Assembly (NCBI GenBank): GCA_964019155.1
Contig: OZ025243.1
Span: 24,046,944-24,110,943 of the forward strand
DNA from: Osedax fenrisi
Lineage: Eukaryota > Annelida > Polychaeta > Sabellida > Siboglinidae
Length of the DNA: 64,000 nucleotides
Reading direction: 5' to 3'
Positions 1 through 37,339 of this stretch are shown here, in pieces. The notes under the pieces are model-generated. The model did not search any database. It was not told the origin of the DNA and saw nothing but the letters and a program-made list of their open reading frames with translations. The position numbers and the translations under genes are program-made. The stretch's first letter is position 1. Each line of letters begins with the position of its first letter.

Positions 1-2311
<2,311 letters not shown>

Positions 2312-2960
2312 AAAAAGATATTTGGTGGTCGATCCTTTAAATGTATGTCCCCTATAAATTCCATTCCAATCAATATAAGGAATATCAATAATCACTCCAC
2401 CTTTAAAACTCGACTAAAATTATTGTTATTACGTAGGCAGCACTGAATGCTGTATAAATCTAAATTATGACTATTATTATTTTATTATCGTTCATTATCG
2501 TTTCTTGTTCTCGTTATGTTTATTATTATATATATTTATATTTATACTCATCCATAGCAACTGTTTTACTGAATATCTGTATATTGTCTATACACTTGTG
2601 AGATAAGTTTTCATAGACACGCATACATATTCTGAACAGTTCGGAGATAATCACACGTATAATAATCGCAATCTCATGCACTAGAAAGAGTGCAACTAGA
2701 TAGCAGTAGTGCTAGTACTACAGTATACTATAGTAGTAACACTAGTAGTAGTAACGGCAATACATAACATATACAGTTAATACTAGTTTAATACTATGTG
2801 TATACACATGCGCACAGTAATTACTGGCTTATCTATATATAGTATACTACAACGATATTGTATTGAGGTAGTGTTATTTTAGTTTCGCTAGAATTGTCAT
2901 CGAGACAACTCAACTCAATTTTATATATTATATAATATATATATATATATATATATTGAA

Positions 2961-3018
<58 letters not shown>

Positions 3019-3568
3019 TTATATATATAGGTGTTTAGTATGGATGTGATCGTATGGATATTGTATACAATATACTATATATAGTATACAACTTTTGCCA
3101 CACACCAGATTATTACCACATAACAATATATAGCCTGTATACTTCATATGTGACGATATAACTTGATTAATTAGGAAAAAGCTTATTAATTAATTAGTCC
3201 GCATCGCGGGGTAGCCACTAATTATTAATAGGTCGTTAATTATGATAGCTAATCTATGCGGGAATGTTAACCAGTAGTCGTCGTTTAGCGAATTCCCGCT
3301 AAAGGGTATGTATTCACCATGACAACAATAGCCGTATAGATAACACAACGTTATCACTAGCATCGTTATCACTACCAATAGGTTATCATAATAAACATAC
3401 TAAACTTATATGAGATTTGTGTGGTATGAATTGATAAATATAATTTAATATATTGTTATTTTTATTGTTATTTTTATTTGGTGGAGTCCTTTCATCCTAT
3501 CCAGGAACTTAGATGAAGTTTTCACTTATAACCATATATGGCTCTAATGTCCCTTCTAATCTAATGTC

Positions 3569-3608
<40 letters not shown>

Positions 3609-5479
3609 ATATACCTAAAGGATACAATATACTTATATCCTATAGGCTATAGGTATAGATTTTTATTTTGTTTTTATCCAACATTTTAATTAATAAAAGT
3701 AAATATACTATATATAATATAATGTCATATATGAAATTATGAATTATGAACATATAACGTGAATGATTACGTGAATGATAAGAATCCAATATAACTAATT
3801 TTATGATTATAATCTATAGATTGTTTTTTATACATGTACGAATACGAATATTTCGAAATCTTCTTCATATCGCACCTGCATGCTAAATCTACATATATAA
3901 TTATATATGATGTAGGTATGATGCGCGTGTGATATATATATCTAGTTAGTATATAGTTATTATGTAAGTTATTTAGTAAGAGTGAACCGTCATCTATTTC
4001 AACTATTATAAACTAAATAGTTTGCGATACCGCTAAAAAACGCTCGCAAAATGCTCGCAAACGCCCGCAATTATGTAGCCGATCAAGCCCGCTAGATGTC
4101 ATCGCGAATAAATGGCGGCGCGCATTCACGCCGGTTCACATCAGGAGACACCGTAGCGTTAATATTGCGTAATGACTGGCGTAAAGTCTGCTCCGAGGTG
4201 AGTGTGTGCGTATGTGCGCATGTACGTACCACCACAACAACAACCACCCCCACCACCACCACCACCACCACCGATTCTACTATAAAACAAAAATTAGGAC
4301 GATAATAATTTTAAACGCAGACGAACAGTCGAATGCTAATCATTACTGGAGTCTGTGAAACATTCACACACTATCAGGAGCGGAGAAGTCTACTAGCACA
4401 CCTTGTAGCATCCACCCATACCATTAATCATTTGATAGGTCCCATAAGTGTCCTGTAGTTTAATAACCATTACATAACATACCTCATTCACGTAATGGCC
4501 GATCAGTTGCCTATTCTAGTCGATATCTGTACGAAGAGGAAAGGTAACTATTACCTAGTATTAGTATTATCATTATTAGTATTATCAATGATAATTTATC
4601 ATTATTATTAGAATTACTATTATATATCATTTTTACTATTATTACTATTATTAGTATTACTCTTATTATATAATAGCGTATTACATAATACGGTATTACG
4701 ATATGTATACACGTGTAACTATAGTAATACGATAACTTGTGTTAGCTTTCCAAAGTATTCACGTGGAGTAATCCTGTAGGCTGCAGTCCGCTACACCTTC
4801 CCTATATACAGGCCTATGGGCAGTCTGCTATACATCGTTATAATACAATGATACGTTATCGATACCGCTACAATAGTAATAGTACAAATTGTGTACAATG
4901 TACCCTAATTACACTGTATACAGTACCAGGTATTCGCATAGTACTAGCAAATATGTTTCTAATGCACTAGTACTGCTTCGTAAGCACTAGTATACTGAGT
5001 ATACTATAGTACAGCTGCATTTCATATAGTGTGTATTCTAGTAAACAATAGAGTAGATACTAGATTGCACACTGTAGTATACGCTATATACAATGTGTAT
5101 AGTAGTAGTCTACGGACAAACCAGCTATACGTTCGGTTTCTTACGTAACTCTCCTCGTTACATAACAGCAACTGGCATACTTTTCTAGACCTCTAGGTAC
5201 GTATTGGCGTGTTTGAGTGGTTAAGGGTGGGTAAAGGTTAATTAAAGGTTAATCCCGATCCACTCCGCACACTTTAATAATATACACGAACACACGCACA
5301 TACATACACACGCACACATTCACATACACATACACACACAAACACGCACACAATAATTTAACCACCATTATCTGGATGTCTCTAGTGTGTAATAGACTGG
5401 CTCACTAGCAGCAGCAGTAGCAGCAGCAGTAGTAGCAGCTTACCATGCGTAGCAACAGGTGGACTGCCGGTCGTGTTCA
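2312..5479. other. Intergenic DNA with microsatellites, no gene seen
   Basis: No coding exon supported. It contains a long (TA)n tract at about 2935-3016, a shorter one at 3573-3602, a SINE-related fragment near 3465-3570, a short (ACC)n run near 4228-4272 and CA-rich sequence at 5285-5350. A GC-richer patch at 4020-4215 has an open frame, but it shows no known domain and ends in the ACC repeat. Confidence 0.5.
3465..3570 (-). repeat. SINE 3' fragment (copy of dispersed family)
   Basis: Matches, in the same orientation, the 3' part of the copy at about 40155-40445, and in reverse the copies at 28553-28712 and 36975-37020. Shared landmarks read on the plus strand are GGTGGAGTCCTTTCATCC and AACCATATATGGCTCTAATG. 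The AT-rich end with TTGTTATTTT corresponds to the tail of the element. Confidence 0.75.
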
Positions 5480-6100
5480 GTATGTACAATTACCACCATT
5501 ACTACCATTAACACAACCACTACCATTACTACCATTACCGTCTACACTACCATTACTACCACTACCACCACCACTACCACTCACACGTTACAATTACCAA
5601 TAGCACTACTAACATCGTCACCACTATCATTGCCCCCCCCCATTACCATTACTGCTAGCATTCCCCCCCCAGTTAACATTACCATCACCACTACCGCTAC
5701 CACTGAAACAGCTACCATATCCACTACTATCGCCAGAGATCGCTAACATCACTGTCACTACTGTTACCACTACGATAATTACTGACACTACTGCCACCAC
5801 TATAACTACCATTACTGCCACTACTGCCACCAATATAACTACCACTACTGACACTACTGCCACCACTACGGGAACTACTGCCACTACTGTCACCACTATA
5901 ACTACCACTATCGCAACCACTATAAATACCACTACTGACACTACTATCACCGCTATAACTACCACTACTGACACTACTACCACCACTATAACTACCTCTA
6001 CTGCCACCACTGCCACTACTACTACTTACACTACTGCCACCATTATAACTACCACTACTGACACAACTGCCACAACTATAACTACATATACCGGTAATCA
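5480..6100. repeat. Degenerate ACT/ACC/ATA triplet minisatellite
   Basis: A 600-bp tract built from ACC, ACT, ATT and ATA triplets, with higher-order units such as ACTACTGCCACCACTATA recurring from about 5780 onward. Open frames on both strands (poly-Thr on plus, poly-Val on minus) come from the triplet period and not from selection for protein. Confidence 0.85.
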
Positions 6101-6371
6101 GGTAACGTATAGGATCGTTACTATTAGCTACTCGACGCTAGTACCGAATACTCCACGGCCTAGTACAACTACTCGCATGTAACCTACCTGCTACCATTAC
6201 TACTACTAGTATGTAGTATGACTCACACACACATGCGCCGCACAGTACACATGATATTACGATTTGTTATTGTTATTTATTGTTAAGGAGTGGTGCCATT
6301 ATTTCTAGCGTAAAAAATAACAAATGAATTACTTTCGATACCACTACCACTACCACTACTATTACTACTAT

Positions 6372-6408
<37 letters not shown>

Positions 6409-6716
6409 GCTGCTGCATAATTAATATCTACATGCATTTAGCATTCTATGATAAGTATGATAATATAATAATACGCGGTATATATTCTGTATAATACGCG
6501 GTATACATTCTGTATAAACAAACTCTTGCGCATACATATATAATATGGGGGGGGGCGTGTGTTTAGAGGTATTACATAATATCATATTGCACATGTGTAT
6601 TATCATATCACGTGATACATATCAGGATTACGCAATGCTATGAACTATGTTGTTTTATACATCTTTACATCTCTATCTTCCCTCTATCTAACAATCGTTC
6701 TATCATCCTCAGTCTC

Positions 6717-6763
<47 letters not shown>

Positions 6764-7378
6764 ATCTAAATATAGCCGCACTATAGTGATATATAGATAG
6801 GTGTATATATATATATATATTGTAATAAAAAATACTATATATAGTATACTATACTATATTAGTATTCTATACTATAGTATCACTAAAGATTTTGCTAAGC
6901 TTAGACACATCTCTGAAGTCACTAATAATTATTATACAACTCAATGTAGTTTAGTAACGTCTACATATCTACACAATGTAACACCACCGATATGAAGAAA
7001 GATATAAAACTTTCTTTATATCGATGTGAAGCACACGCACACAAATTCGTGCATACAAACGCACGCACGCATACACTAACAGCCACGCCAGACTAGACAA
7101 ACAATTAATAGAACCGGGTTGCTGGTGTACTCTGGGTCTGCGGCGAGAGCTATATTTAATGTTAACAGTAGGTGGAGCTACCAGTATCGGGTAACAAGCG
7201 TATTCTTACTGCGCATGCTTACTTAATAAGTACATCTCAATATGACGGTATAGATAGGTATACCTATTAGGTACACACGATGGTACCCACGTGTGTCACA
7301 CGTGTACACGCTATATACACTGTATATACACTCTATATACACGCTATATATACTATATAAACTCTATGTATATATACT

Positions 7379-7426
<48 letters not shown>

Positions 7427-8291
7427 CACACGTTACACTGTGCAATGCACACTGTACACTGTACACTGTGCATAATACCATGTATCCCATCGTTATACAC
7501 ATCACATTATACAGTATATAACTTCACATACTGTGTACATAACTCTTTATAGTATGTATTATTGATATCGTAGAATGAAATATACGCACTCGTGTATATA
7601 TATAATAATAATATTAATCGTATTTATTTATAAGTACGATTATTTCAATTATAATTCGTACACATACGCATTTATAAATACGTATAATATACATGTATGT
7701 ATACGCTTATAAATACACACGCGCATACTGTATAATGTATATATATATATGTAGCCTAGATAATCGATTACTGAATCATATACATCATATACATGTGTAT
7801 ATTCAATATACCAATATAGCAATAAGCGTATAATTGTTATTAATACACAATTTGTACACCGGAAATATGTATTAATAACATCATATCGGTTATAGTAAAC
7901 TATCTTATCTCTTATCTATAATATAGTGCGGATATCTGAGTGCGGCGCACACTGCCAGATTGTACGCGAATATTAACTCGTTGATGTATACATGTATGCA
8001 TGTATGCATGTATACATGTATAGTATACTGTACATGTATACATATACATATACGTATATATACTGAATATACATTAGTGTGCACAATGTAAACATTATTG
8101 TGCACAATGTACAAATTAGTATGCATAATGTATACATTATAACGCATATACTATATAGTATACTATAACTGATTGCAATACTGTTAACTAATGTAAATTA
8201 CGTGTGCGTGCGTAAGCGCTGAACACACATACGCGCACACACAGGCAAGAGTTCTGTCTGACATGTGACCTACACGTGATGTGTACCTCTA

Positions 8292-8335
<44 letters not shown>

Positions 8336-9156
8336 CTTTATACTGTAGCTAGAGAGAGAGACATACAGACATACTATTGTACGACGTACATTGTAACGCG
8401 AGAACTGCAAACTTCACTATACATATCATACCTGCGTATATAGGTCACGCGCACCTAGTGTGTATTCGTTACAGCATAACTTATGTAATAGTTACATAAC
8501 TATTGTGCTATACACACACACGTTCATTCACTCACACACACGCTCACACACGCGCGTACACACTCAAAAACACGCGCACCTGTATATTAGGTGAATTGCA
8601 TATCGATAACCATTCTACTAACCTATCTACCTATAGGTATACCCCAATCTTCCCTATATGTAGTTATAGAATAGTGTGGTCAGAGGTCACATGTAGACGT
8701 GCACTGTGCACGTGCACGTCGTGCAGTGCACGTCGTTCACCTATTAATATAGTAAGATCACATGTAGATGCTATATATATGTCCTATAGGAGTTATGAGG
8801 TGTGTATCGGGTAATGTAGTAGATACTATATGCTAGAGGATTTATGTATTAACATAGGCTTGTTTTGGTGATTTATTTATATATGTAATAATGAGTGGCT
8901 GAAATAGGTAATAGCAATATTACACCACTCAAAATTATAGAGGACCGTTTTATTTAAATTACTTTTTATTTAATAATCAAAACAAAAACCATATACTAAT
9001 GCTGTTAAAAATATACACAACATTACAATATAGAAAAATACAATATAACTTTATACAAACCTCCACGTGTCAATGCATAATCAAAAATGAAATAATATTA
9101 TTAAATATAATATAATTCAGGATTATAATATTTCTACACGACAGTTCATTGGTCCA
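6101..9156. other. Intergenic DNA, microsatellite-rich, no gene seen
   Basis: Contains (CTA)n near 6340-6415, (TA)n at about 6719-6759 and 7381-7421, (AC)n at about 8296-8330, and many short palindromes built on GTATAC and ACGTGT. The Ile-Tyr-repeat reading frames come from (TA)n. No exon with a recognisable domain. Confidence 0.5.
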
Positions 9157-9408
9157 ACCAATTCTATTAAAATAAACTAAATAACATTAAATAAAAAAAC
9201 ACAAAAATCAATATATACGAAATCAACATTTATACTTTTATAATTATTCCATAACACACAACAACAAAATATCTAATTAAAAACCAATTCTATTAAAATA
9301 AACTAAATTACATTAAATAAAAAAACACAAAAATCAATATATACCAAATCAACATTTATACTTTTATAATTATTCCATAATACACAACAACAAAATATCT
9401 AATTAAAA
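9157..9408. repeat. 126-bp tandem duplication
   Basis: Two head-to-tail copies, 9157-9282 and 9283-9408, starting at ACCAATTCTATTAAAATAAA. They differ at only a few bases, so the duplication is recent. A 20-bp-arm hairpin follows directly. Confidence 0.9.
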
Positions 9409-9416
9409 ATCTATAA

Positions 9417-9458
9417 TATCAAGACCTCCTATAACCTCGGTTATAGGAGGTCTTGATA
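9417..9458. repeat. Near-perfect palindrome, 20-bp arms
   Basis: Left arm 9417-9436 and right arm 9439-9458 are exact reverse complements with a 2-base centre. The arm reads TATCAAGACCTCCTATAACC. It could form a cruciform in DNA or a tight hairpin in RNA, or be the tip of a fold-back element. Confidence 0.9.
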
Positions 9459-9508
9459 ATATACACTTAAAAATAACTATATTAAAAATATAGAAGACGT
9501 TATTCTGC

Positions 9509-9510
<2 letters not shown>

Positions 9511-9586
<76 letters not shown>
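9511..9586. repeat. (TA)n microsatellite
   Basis: About 75 bp of alternating TA with a single CA interruption near 9541. It is one of more than twenty comparable tracts across the first 39 kb. Confidence 0.95.
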
Positions 9587-9588
<2 letters not shown>

Positions 9589-10729
9589 ATGTGATATCAA
9601 TACATAATCGAAGGAATGAAGTGATAATAATATATTAACTTTAATATAGATAATGATGCCGTTCATTATTGATGCATTAAACATTAACATTAAAAAATTA
9701 CACACTTATTAATAACTAACACCTTTACTACTACTACTATTACTATTGTCGTGGTACACTATTATCTATATATTACGCAATATTTCACACTTTCACGTGA
9801 CGGAGGCCCAGACAGATAACGACTGAGATAAGAATCTCGTATTTGATAACGAGTATATCCGCGTAGCGGTGGTATAGCGCATTAATCGTTCTTACTTCGG
9901 TCGCCAGGAGGTGTAATATTAGTAATAAATGAATGCTCGCGTGTGTGTGTGCACCGCTATAGAATGTGTATAATTCACCGTTTTTACATAATACATAATG
10001 TATACATGTATAGTATGCATAGTGGTAATTATTATACTGGTATGGTACACGTCGAGTCTATAAATAGACGACGAGCTATCTCCTGTGACAAGCGTGGTAT
10101 TCAAATATGTAACATCGGTAACCTTTCAGGTATATATCCGGGTTTACCGGCTTACACACTATGTTGTCTGCTCGGGTACACTCTATACCGTATACGGCAT
10201 ACTCGTGGCATGTGTATGTATGTGTGTGTGTATAATAATATGACACTTATTATTAAAATCGATTAAATGAAGGATGTGTACATTCTAACATATAATACAA
10301 ACACATTATATTGTGATAGCGGTTTATATATACAGTTAATATACAGTGTATATAAAACGATATCACTTAGTAGGATTAATTGTATCGTCACGTGACGAGA
10401 TTACGAATAAAGCCTATTATTCCCTATATATGAATATTTTCATCTTAGGAATCATATTTCTCGTCTGACGAAATCACACATATATTTACATAAGTATATA
10501 CCTGTGGTATCAATTAATGCTCTTATATATTCTACTATCACTGTGTGTTTAGTGTATGCAAGCTATGCCATGGAATACTGGTATACTGCAGTATACGTTG
10601 ATGACTATATTCATTGACGCAACGATACAATGTAACAATGCCATCGACATCGACTGCTTATTATTTTATAATAGAGGTTATGTCGAATTACAATATGGGT
10701 ATTCGTAATACGATATTTAATTGATTTTA

Positions 10730-10772
<43 letters not shown>

Positions 10773-11176
10773 GCGTATATTGTTATATATTTATAATTTT
10801 TAATAACATGTATCATGGCTAATATGTAATACAATAAAACACGTGTTAGATAGTTATTAATCATAGATCTATTAATAGATCTATTAATATATCTATTCTA
10901 TATAGGGTGTGAACAGTCATACCGATATTATCACACCTTATTGATTAGAACAATCACACCAATTTACAACCGATTGCATCGAGTTATCCACGAAAGAACG
11001 ATTACATTTGAACTTGCCGCTCTTTTGTTTATTTTGAACTTCATGTTGTAAATAATCCGTTTCTAAAAATAGATCCCCGTAGTCTATATGTTTCCCCTCG
11101 AGTATATTTAATATCGAATTGCAGAATATGCGCGTAATCTATAGTAATTGTATATTACGTAGTTCGTGTATAGTAG

Positions 11177-11214
<38 letters not shown>

Positions 11215-11740
11215 ATATATGACTGGTTTGAAATATATTCGATAGGACAATAAAACAGTGCGGACAAGTTACAATACCTATCCACCACAATAATAAGTTA
11301 TCTACTTCTCGGAGGAAACTTAACAGACCTCCTCCGCGGGCGTAACATACGCTGAAGTTACGTAATACAAGTGGACCGTGGTACAGTTACGTGGGTCCCG
11401 CAGCAGCAGCAGTAGTAGCACCACCGTCTGCATTGCGAGAACCACCCGTAGCCCACCCTATATATAGGTGCTAAGTATACTACCCTATAGGGCATGGAAA
11501 TCTCCCGAAATAGTTCGCATCTAGTCTGAGATCTACACAACTATGCTGGGTATGCCGAGAGTGTGTGCGATTGTGTGCGATTGTGCGCGAGTGTGTGCGC
11601 GTGTGTTATTAATGAGTCGTGTGCGCGCTCACTAACATATAGATATGCGTGTATGCGCATTTATAATATGTTTATACACACATAGTAATGATGATTTATA
11701 TATCATGTAAATACCCTCTACATATTGTTAAATCATTATG

Positions 11741-11781
<41 letters not shown>

Positions 11782-11895
11782 GTATACTATATACGGTATA
11801 CACAATATGTATACAGACAATGCTATACGATATAAGTAAAGAGATATCATTATAAATCGTATATTGTACACAATGATTATAGTAGGTACACGTGT

Positions 11896-11950
<55 letters not shown>

Positions 11951-12635
11951 TGTGTGTGTTTACTGAATAACATAGTACTACACATACCTACAAACTTTGT
12001 CATGCATATCGTCACCATTACATATATGTATTATAACGGTACTATAGGATACTCCTTAAATAATAATAACTATATATTAGGAGTGTATTTAATAACTCGA
12101 TAATGAACCGCATATATGCAGCACATATGTGTATACATAACTACCTATAGGTCTATATAACCTTAATACACTATACTATCACCTACTATACTATAACATA
12201 GTACACTAAACACACGCGTACTACTATGAACAATGAACACACACAGTTATGTAACTACTACTAATGTAACAACCCTGCGTATGTTGCGCTGCGTTAATGA
12301 GAGGCGTGTGCATAATTAGCCAGTGTATTGTTCACCTTTAAGTAAAGGTGTGTGTTAGCGCAGTGTGTGTGTGTGTAGTTATGTGTGCGTGTGTGTGTTT
12401 GTGTGCGCGTGTGTTATTATTGGTGCGTTACCACCCTCGCACACACGCCGCACTATTACGCGCTCATTTCACGGTGCGCCACACAATCCGCCGCACGGTA
12501 ATCTCGTTACTCTATGACGTCACGAATATTACGTAACAGTACGTACACATGCGTACTGCAGTACGGCTCAGTATATACTCTATATATACACATAGTTACC
12601 ATATCTGTTGTTGATGATATGTTACCTGTAAAAAG

Positions 12636-12670
<35 letters not shown>

Positions 12671-14035
12671 GACATCGATGTCCTTCACTATTACAGATTA
12701 CTTCGTAGCTCGTACCTTTAATAGGTCGATGGTACGTTAACAATAATACCACGCGGTGAAGGTCGTGACCCCGAGAAGGACACGTAGAGCGCCGTCCTAT
12801 ATATCACCTAGCGATACAGCTCCTAATTACATCGTTGCGTCTCGTAATCTCTCGCGTAATCTCCTGCCGGCTCACGTAATATCGCCCTTACCTTATCGTG
12901 TCGCGTGACGCTCGAGTTACCCTTTTGAAGCTCGAGCCCTATTCTATAACCCTATTCTTGTTCACTATAGTCATTATTCACTATAGTTTAAATAGTTAAT
13001 AATTTAAATAGTTCAATTCGCACATAGCAATACTTAGCAATACCGCTATTGAATATTTACGGAATTGAATCGTTTCCGGTAATCCACCTAACGACGTGAT
13101 TACGGATATTGCGTAATACCGACACCGTTATTGTTACACGTGATTACGTAAGAGCGAGCGCGGTGCCCCAGTGCCCTAATTAGCGGACGATCCTGTTCGG
13201 GGAGCCGTTAACAATAGTTATGTTTATGAATAATTAAGATGGCCGCAGAAAACATAGTTGGTTACGTAATGAAATACTACTGACGTCATCCGGGTGTATG
13301 GATGCATCTCGTGCTATAAGATACATGGAGAGGGGTAGTAGATAACTTGTAAACCGTACGGCGTACGTTAAAACTCAACGTAAAGTCTCAATGTTGAAAC
13401 ATGCTATCTACCCCGTGTTAAACTTCTAGGTGATTACGTAATACCTTGCGGGTATCAGTTTTAAACGAAACTTCGGATTTATACTCATAAGTACTTCCTC
13501 ATATTAACCGTAACCAGTCAATATCAATTTTCGAAAATATATAGGTTTCACTGCACCTTACCGTACGCCCTCGTGGATATACTACTTCGTTACGTGGCGT
13601 CATTACAATTATTAAATCCATTATCGTTATTAAATAGATAACACAACCGTACTTTAGATTATCCACTAGTATTATACTAATACATCGGTGGTGGATGGTT
13701 ATATAGATATTCGCGATTGTTAAGGTGACGCTCGCGATTATAATCTCACTAGATCGACACGGCTGTTCGATGTTTGCGAATATTCGTTTATTCGCTTGTT
13801 TTAGCGAATGTTCGCCTGTTTCAGCGAATATTTGCCTGAAGTGTGGAATTAGCTTTAATATGTATACATAGTATACGATCCTGTTTATATGTTTATGTTA
13901 TATATATATATATGCATTTGTGTATACACGCTTTCACACGTCGTGTATATGCTGACCTAAGACCTCTGTACGGGAACACCAGCACCACCAGCAGCAGTGA
14001 CCGTCACTAATTGTACACAATACAGCGCGCGCGTG

Positions 14036-14069
<34 letters not shown>

Positions 14070-14235
14070 ATGTTACGCAATACTCAGTGTGACGCGTAAT
14101 CACGTTATTAATAACGCGAGATTACGTCACAGTAGCGTTACGTCACATCACACACACACACACACACACACACGCTGTACGGAAGCGGCGGCGTATGGCA
14201 ATGGTTTCGTCGAGTGAAATAATAACTCATTTGTT

Positions 14236-14273
<38 letters not shown>

Positions 14274-15448
14274 CATTATATAGGTTATGCTTTAGCTGAT
14301 ATGTTCAGGGAAACGGGGAAACATCAAAGACACACACATTGTTACATAATACGTATTACCTAGACACGTGGTTACGTCACAACAATAACATCCGCTATTA
14401 ATACACTCACTGTGTACAGTAGTACATTACCCTATACGGAACGATCAAATCAGATGTAATCAGCACTAAAACGCGCCGCTTATCAGCTTAAGGGTCAGGC
14501 ATACTGTATTACGTAATGTTATGTGTTATGTAATAGTCCTTATTTACTATTATGTAATAACATCCATGATGTACTAACGATGTACTATGATGTTCGTTAG
14601 TACATAATAGATGTTAGTACATAATAATCCTTATTACATAATAGTTTTATTAAATAATAGTCATTATTACATAATAGTCGTAACAGGTGATTGTGTTATC
14701 TGACAATGGGAAGCGCCGAGAGTATAAAACATGGTGAATTATTGCCGTATTAGCCGATATCCTGACGAAGGCTGATGCACCGTGGTAGCGGTAGGGGGGG
14801 GTCGATATTAACAACCGGGCTTGTTTATCACGTGTAGGTGGAGCACGGGGGTTAGAGGTCAATGATGAGTACAATAGAGGCGCGGAGAAAAAAGACGCAC
14901 GACATCTGCGCAATAACATCGCACACACACACACTCGCGCACACAACGCGGCGACGCTGTATACACCCGTATGAGGTATGTGTGTGTGTGTGTGTGTGAC
15001 TTAATACGCACTGCGGTGTGTCGCACATGTATATAGGTGTGCGTAAATAGGTTAATGTGCGCGATAAATTTAAATATCACGCGCACACACACAAATACGT
15101 ACGCTGTACGACGTGTGCAAGGCTGCAGCTAACGCGATTCTCCGGATTATTACGTCACAATCGCTGGCTGTTATGACGTAATCACTCGAGCTGTTACGCA
15201 ATCACACGCATGCGCGTTGATCTCTTCCTAATACGGCGCGATGTGCGCGATAATATAGCATATATTAATGTATCAATTGACGTCAAATAATTGATTATGT
15301 CATATAGATATTATATATATATATATATATATAAGTGGATCGTGATATATAAGTGTATGTAAATGTACGATATTTTATCAGATTCTAATTAATGTGTTAC
15401 TTTTCATCGTCACGGGTGGCACTAGTTACTTCCGATGATTCCCGCTAG
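9587..15448. other. Intergenic DNA upstream of SLC4 gene
   Basis: No exon with a recognisable domain. Microsatellites: (TA)n near 10734-10768, 11180-11210, 11740-11777, 12638-12667 and 14239-14270; (GT)n near 11895-11960. From about 12.7 to 13.8 kb the sequence is less AT-rich and has more CpG, with repeated ACGTAA and CACGTG words; this is the most plausible place for the SLC4 promoter and 5' leader exons. An ATG at 13239 has a good context (AAGATGGCC) but opens only 14 codons, and I could not splice it in frame to the first recognised exon. Confidence 0.45.
12669..12684. repeat. 16-bp perfect palindrome AGGACATCGATGTCCT
   Basis: Exact self-complement. The same 14-base core, GGACATCGATGTCC, recurs inside a 24-bp palindrome at 17121-17144. 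Confidence 0.85.
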
Positions 15449-36043
<20,595 letters not shown>

Positions 36044-36155
36044 ACTGTCGCCGCCCCTTCCGCCATCAACACAACATAATTATTAACGAGTGCCTATTAT
36101 TCTACACATTTTATATACATAATACATATAAATACACATACATATATATATAAAT

Positions 36156-36211
<56 letters not shown>

Positions 36212-37339
36212 GATTATATACTTACTTATCACTGTAACTTTTACAAATAATGTTATACATAGATTACAAACCGTCGTTTATCAATCGTCCGGGTGGATGA
36301 TTAACTGTATCTACATCTATTACTGTATTACTCATCCCGTTCCATCCCCTCCACCCTCCCCCCTCCTCCTCCTCCGCATCCTCCTCTAATTCCATTGTTA
36401 TCGTGTTGTTATTGCCATTGTTATACAACCTGTTCATTGTACTTTCCTCCTTCCCCATTTTCCCCTTCCCCGCCCTTCCACCCCTCCCACCCGTATCCTT
36501 TCCTCCGATGCGATGATTAAAATGAAACGCCGGTGTTTTTATACTAAAGGTTCCCCACCCCGCCCCGCCCCCAACGCGTATTTTTATGTATTATATTAAT
36601 ATGTGATTCGTTATATCAATCATGAATAGTTTCTCCAATATACATATCATATAAATATATTGAAATTATACACGCGTTATTGTTTACTTCTCGGTTCCTC
36701 GTTGAGATCTATCATTTCCATAAATTATTAAGATTTATTTAAGGAGATAGGGTCACATAACGGTGTATATTTAAGTATAAGAAATAGGATGTACAATGTA
36801 TATTGTACATACTAAAACTAATAGTGAAATAACACAGAGTATTATCGAAATATTGTCAACATTATATCACTATTAGCGATAAGTTCCAACCACGTTATAT
36901 GATCATTGAATATCTAGATATCGAAGAAGTGAATATAGAATCTAGTGTAGATATCCTAAAATTAATCAGACTACCCGTACCCTTGATGGGATGAAATGAC
37001 TCCACCAAAATAACATAACAACATATTAACCCTAATGTCAAATACACATTCAACAATATTACGAATCACTGTGAGTTATGTACACAATAAATAACATGAT
37101 CGAAATGAAGTATAACCCATCCCCATAAGTAAGTTAGACTTTATCTTCCTCTTATAATCCACCTTTATATCCACCTTTTAATATATCGCAATACATATAT
37201 ATATATATATAAACTACTTAATCTCTAGTACATACTCCACATAAAACTAAAAACATTAACCACAATCTGTCATCGCTTCAAATAAAAACTGGCCACCATT
37301 CCCGTATTTCAGCCGCCACCCGTCTTCAATTCGACCAGA
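36044..37339. other. 3' flank of SLC4 gene, no gene seen
   Basis: AT-rich, with (TA)n at about 36166-36210, a C/T-rich tract at 36340-36570 and a short SINE fragment at 36975-37020 (GATGGGATGAAATGACTCCA). No exon with a recognised domain. The SLC4 3' UTR must start here but I cannot fix its end. Confidence 0.5.

Noticed and set aside
5459..6016. Poly-Thr (+) and poly-Val (-) reading frames
   Set aside because: Both come from the ACC/ACT triplet minisatellite.
13239..13283. ATGGCCGCAGAAAACATA as SLC4 start exon
   Set aside because: Good start context, but the only following GT is a weak donor and I could not join it in phase to a defined acceptor of the first recognised exon.
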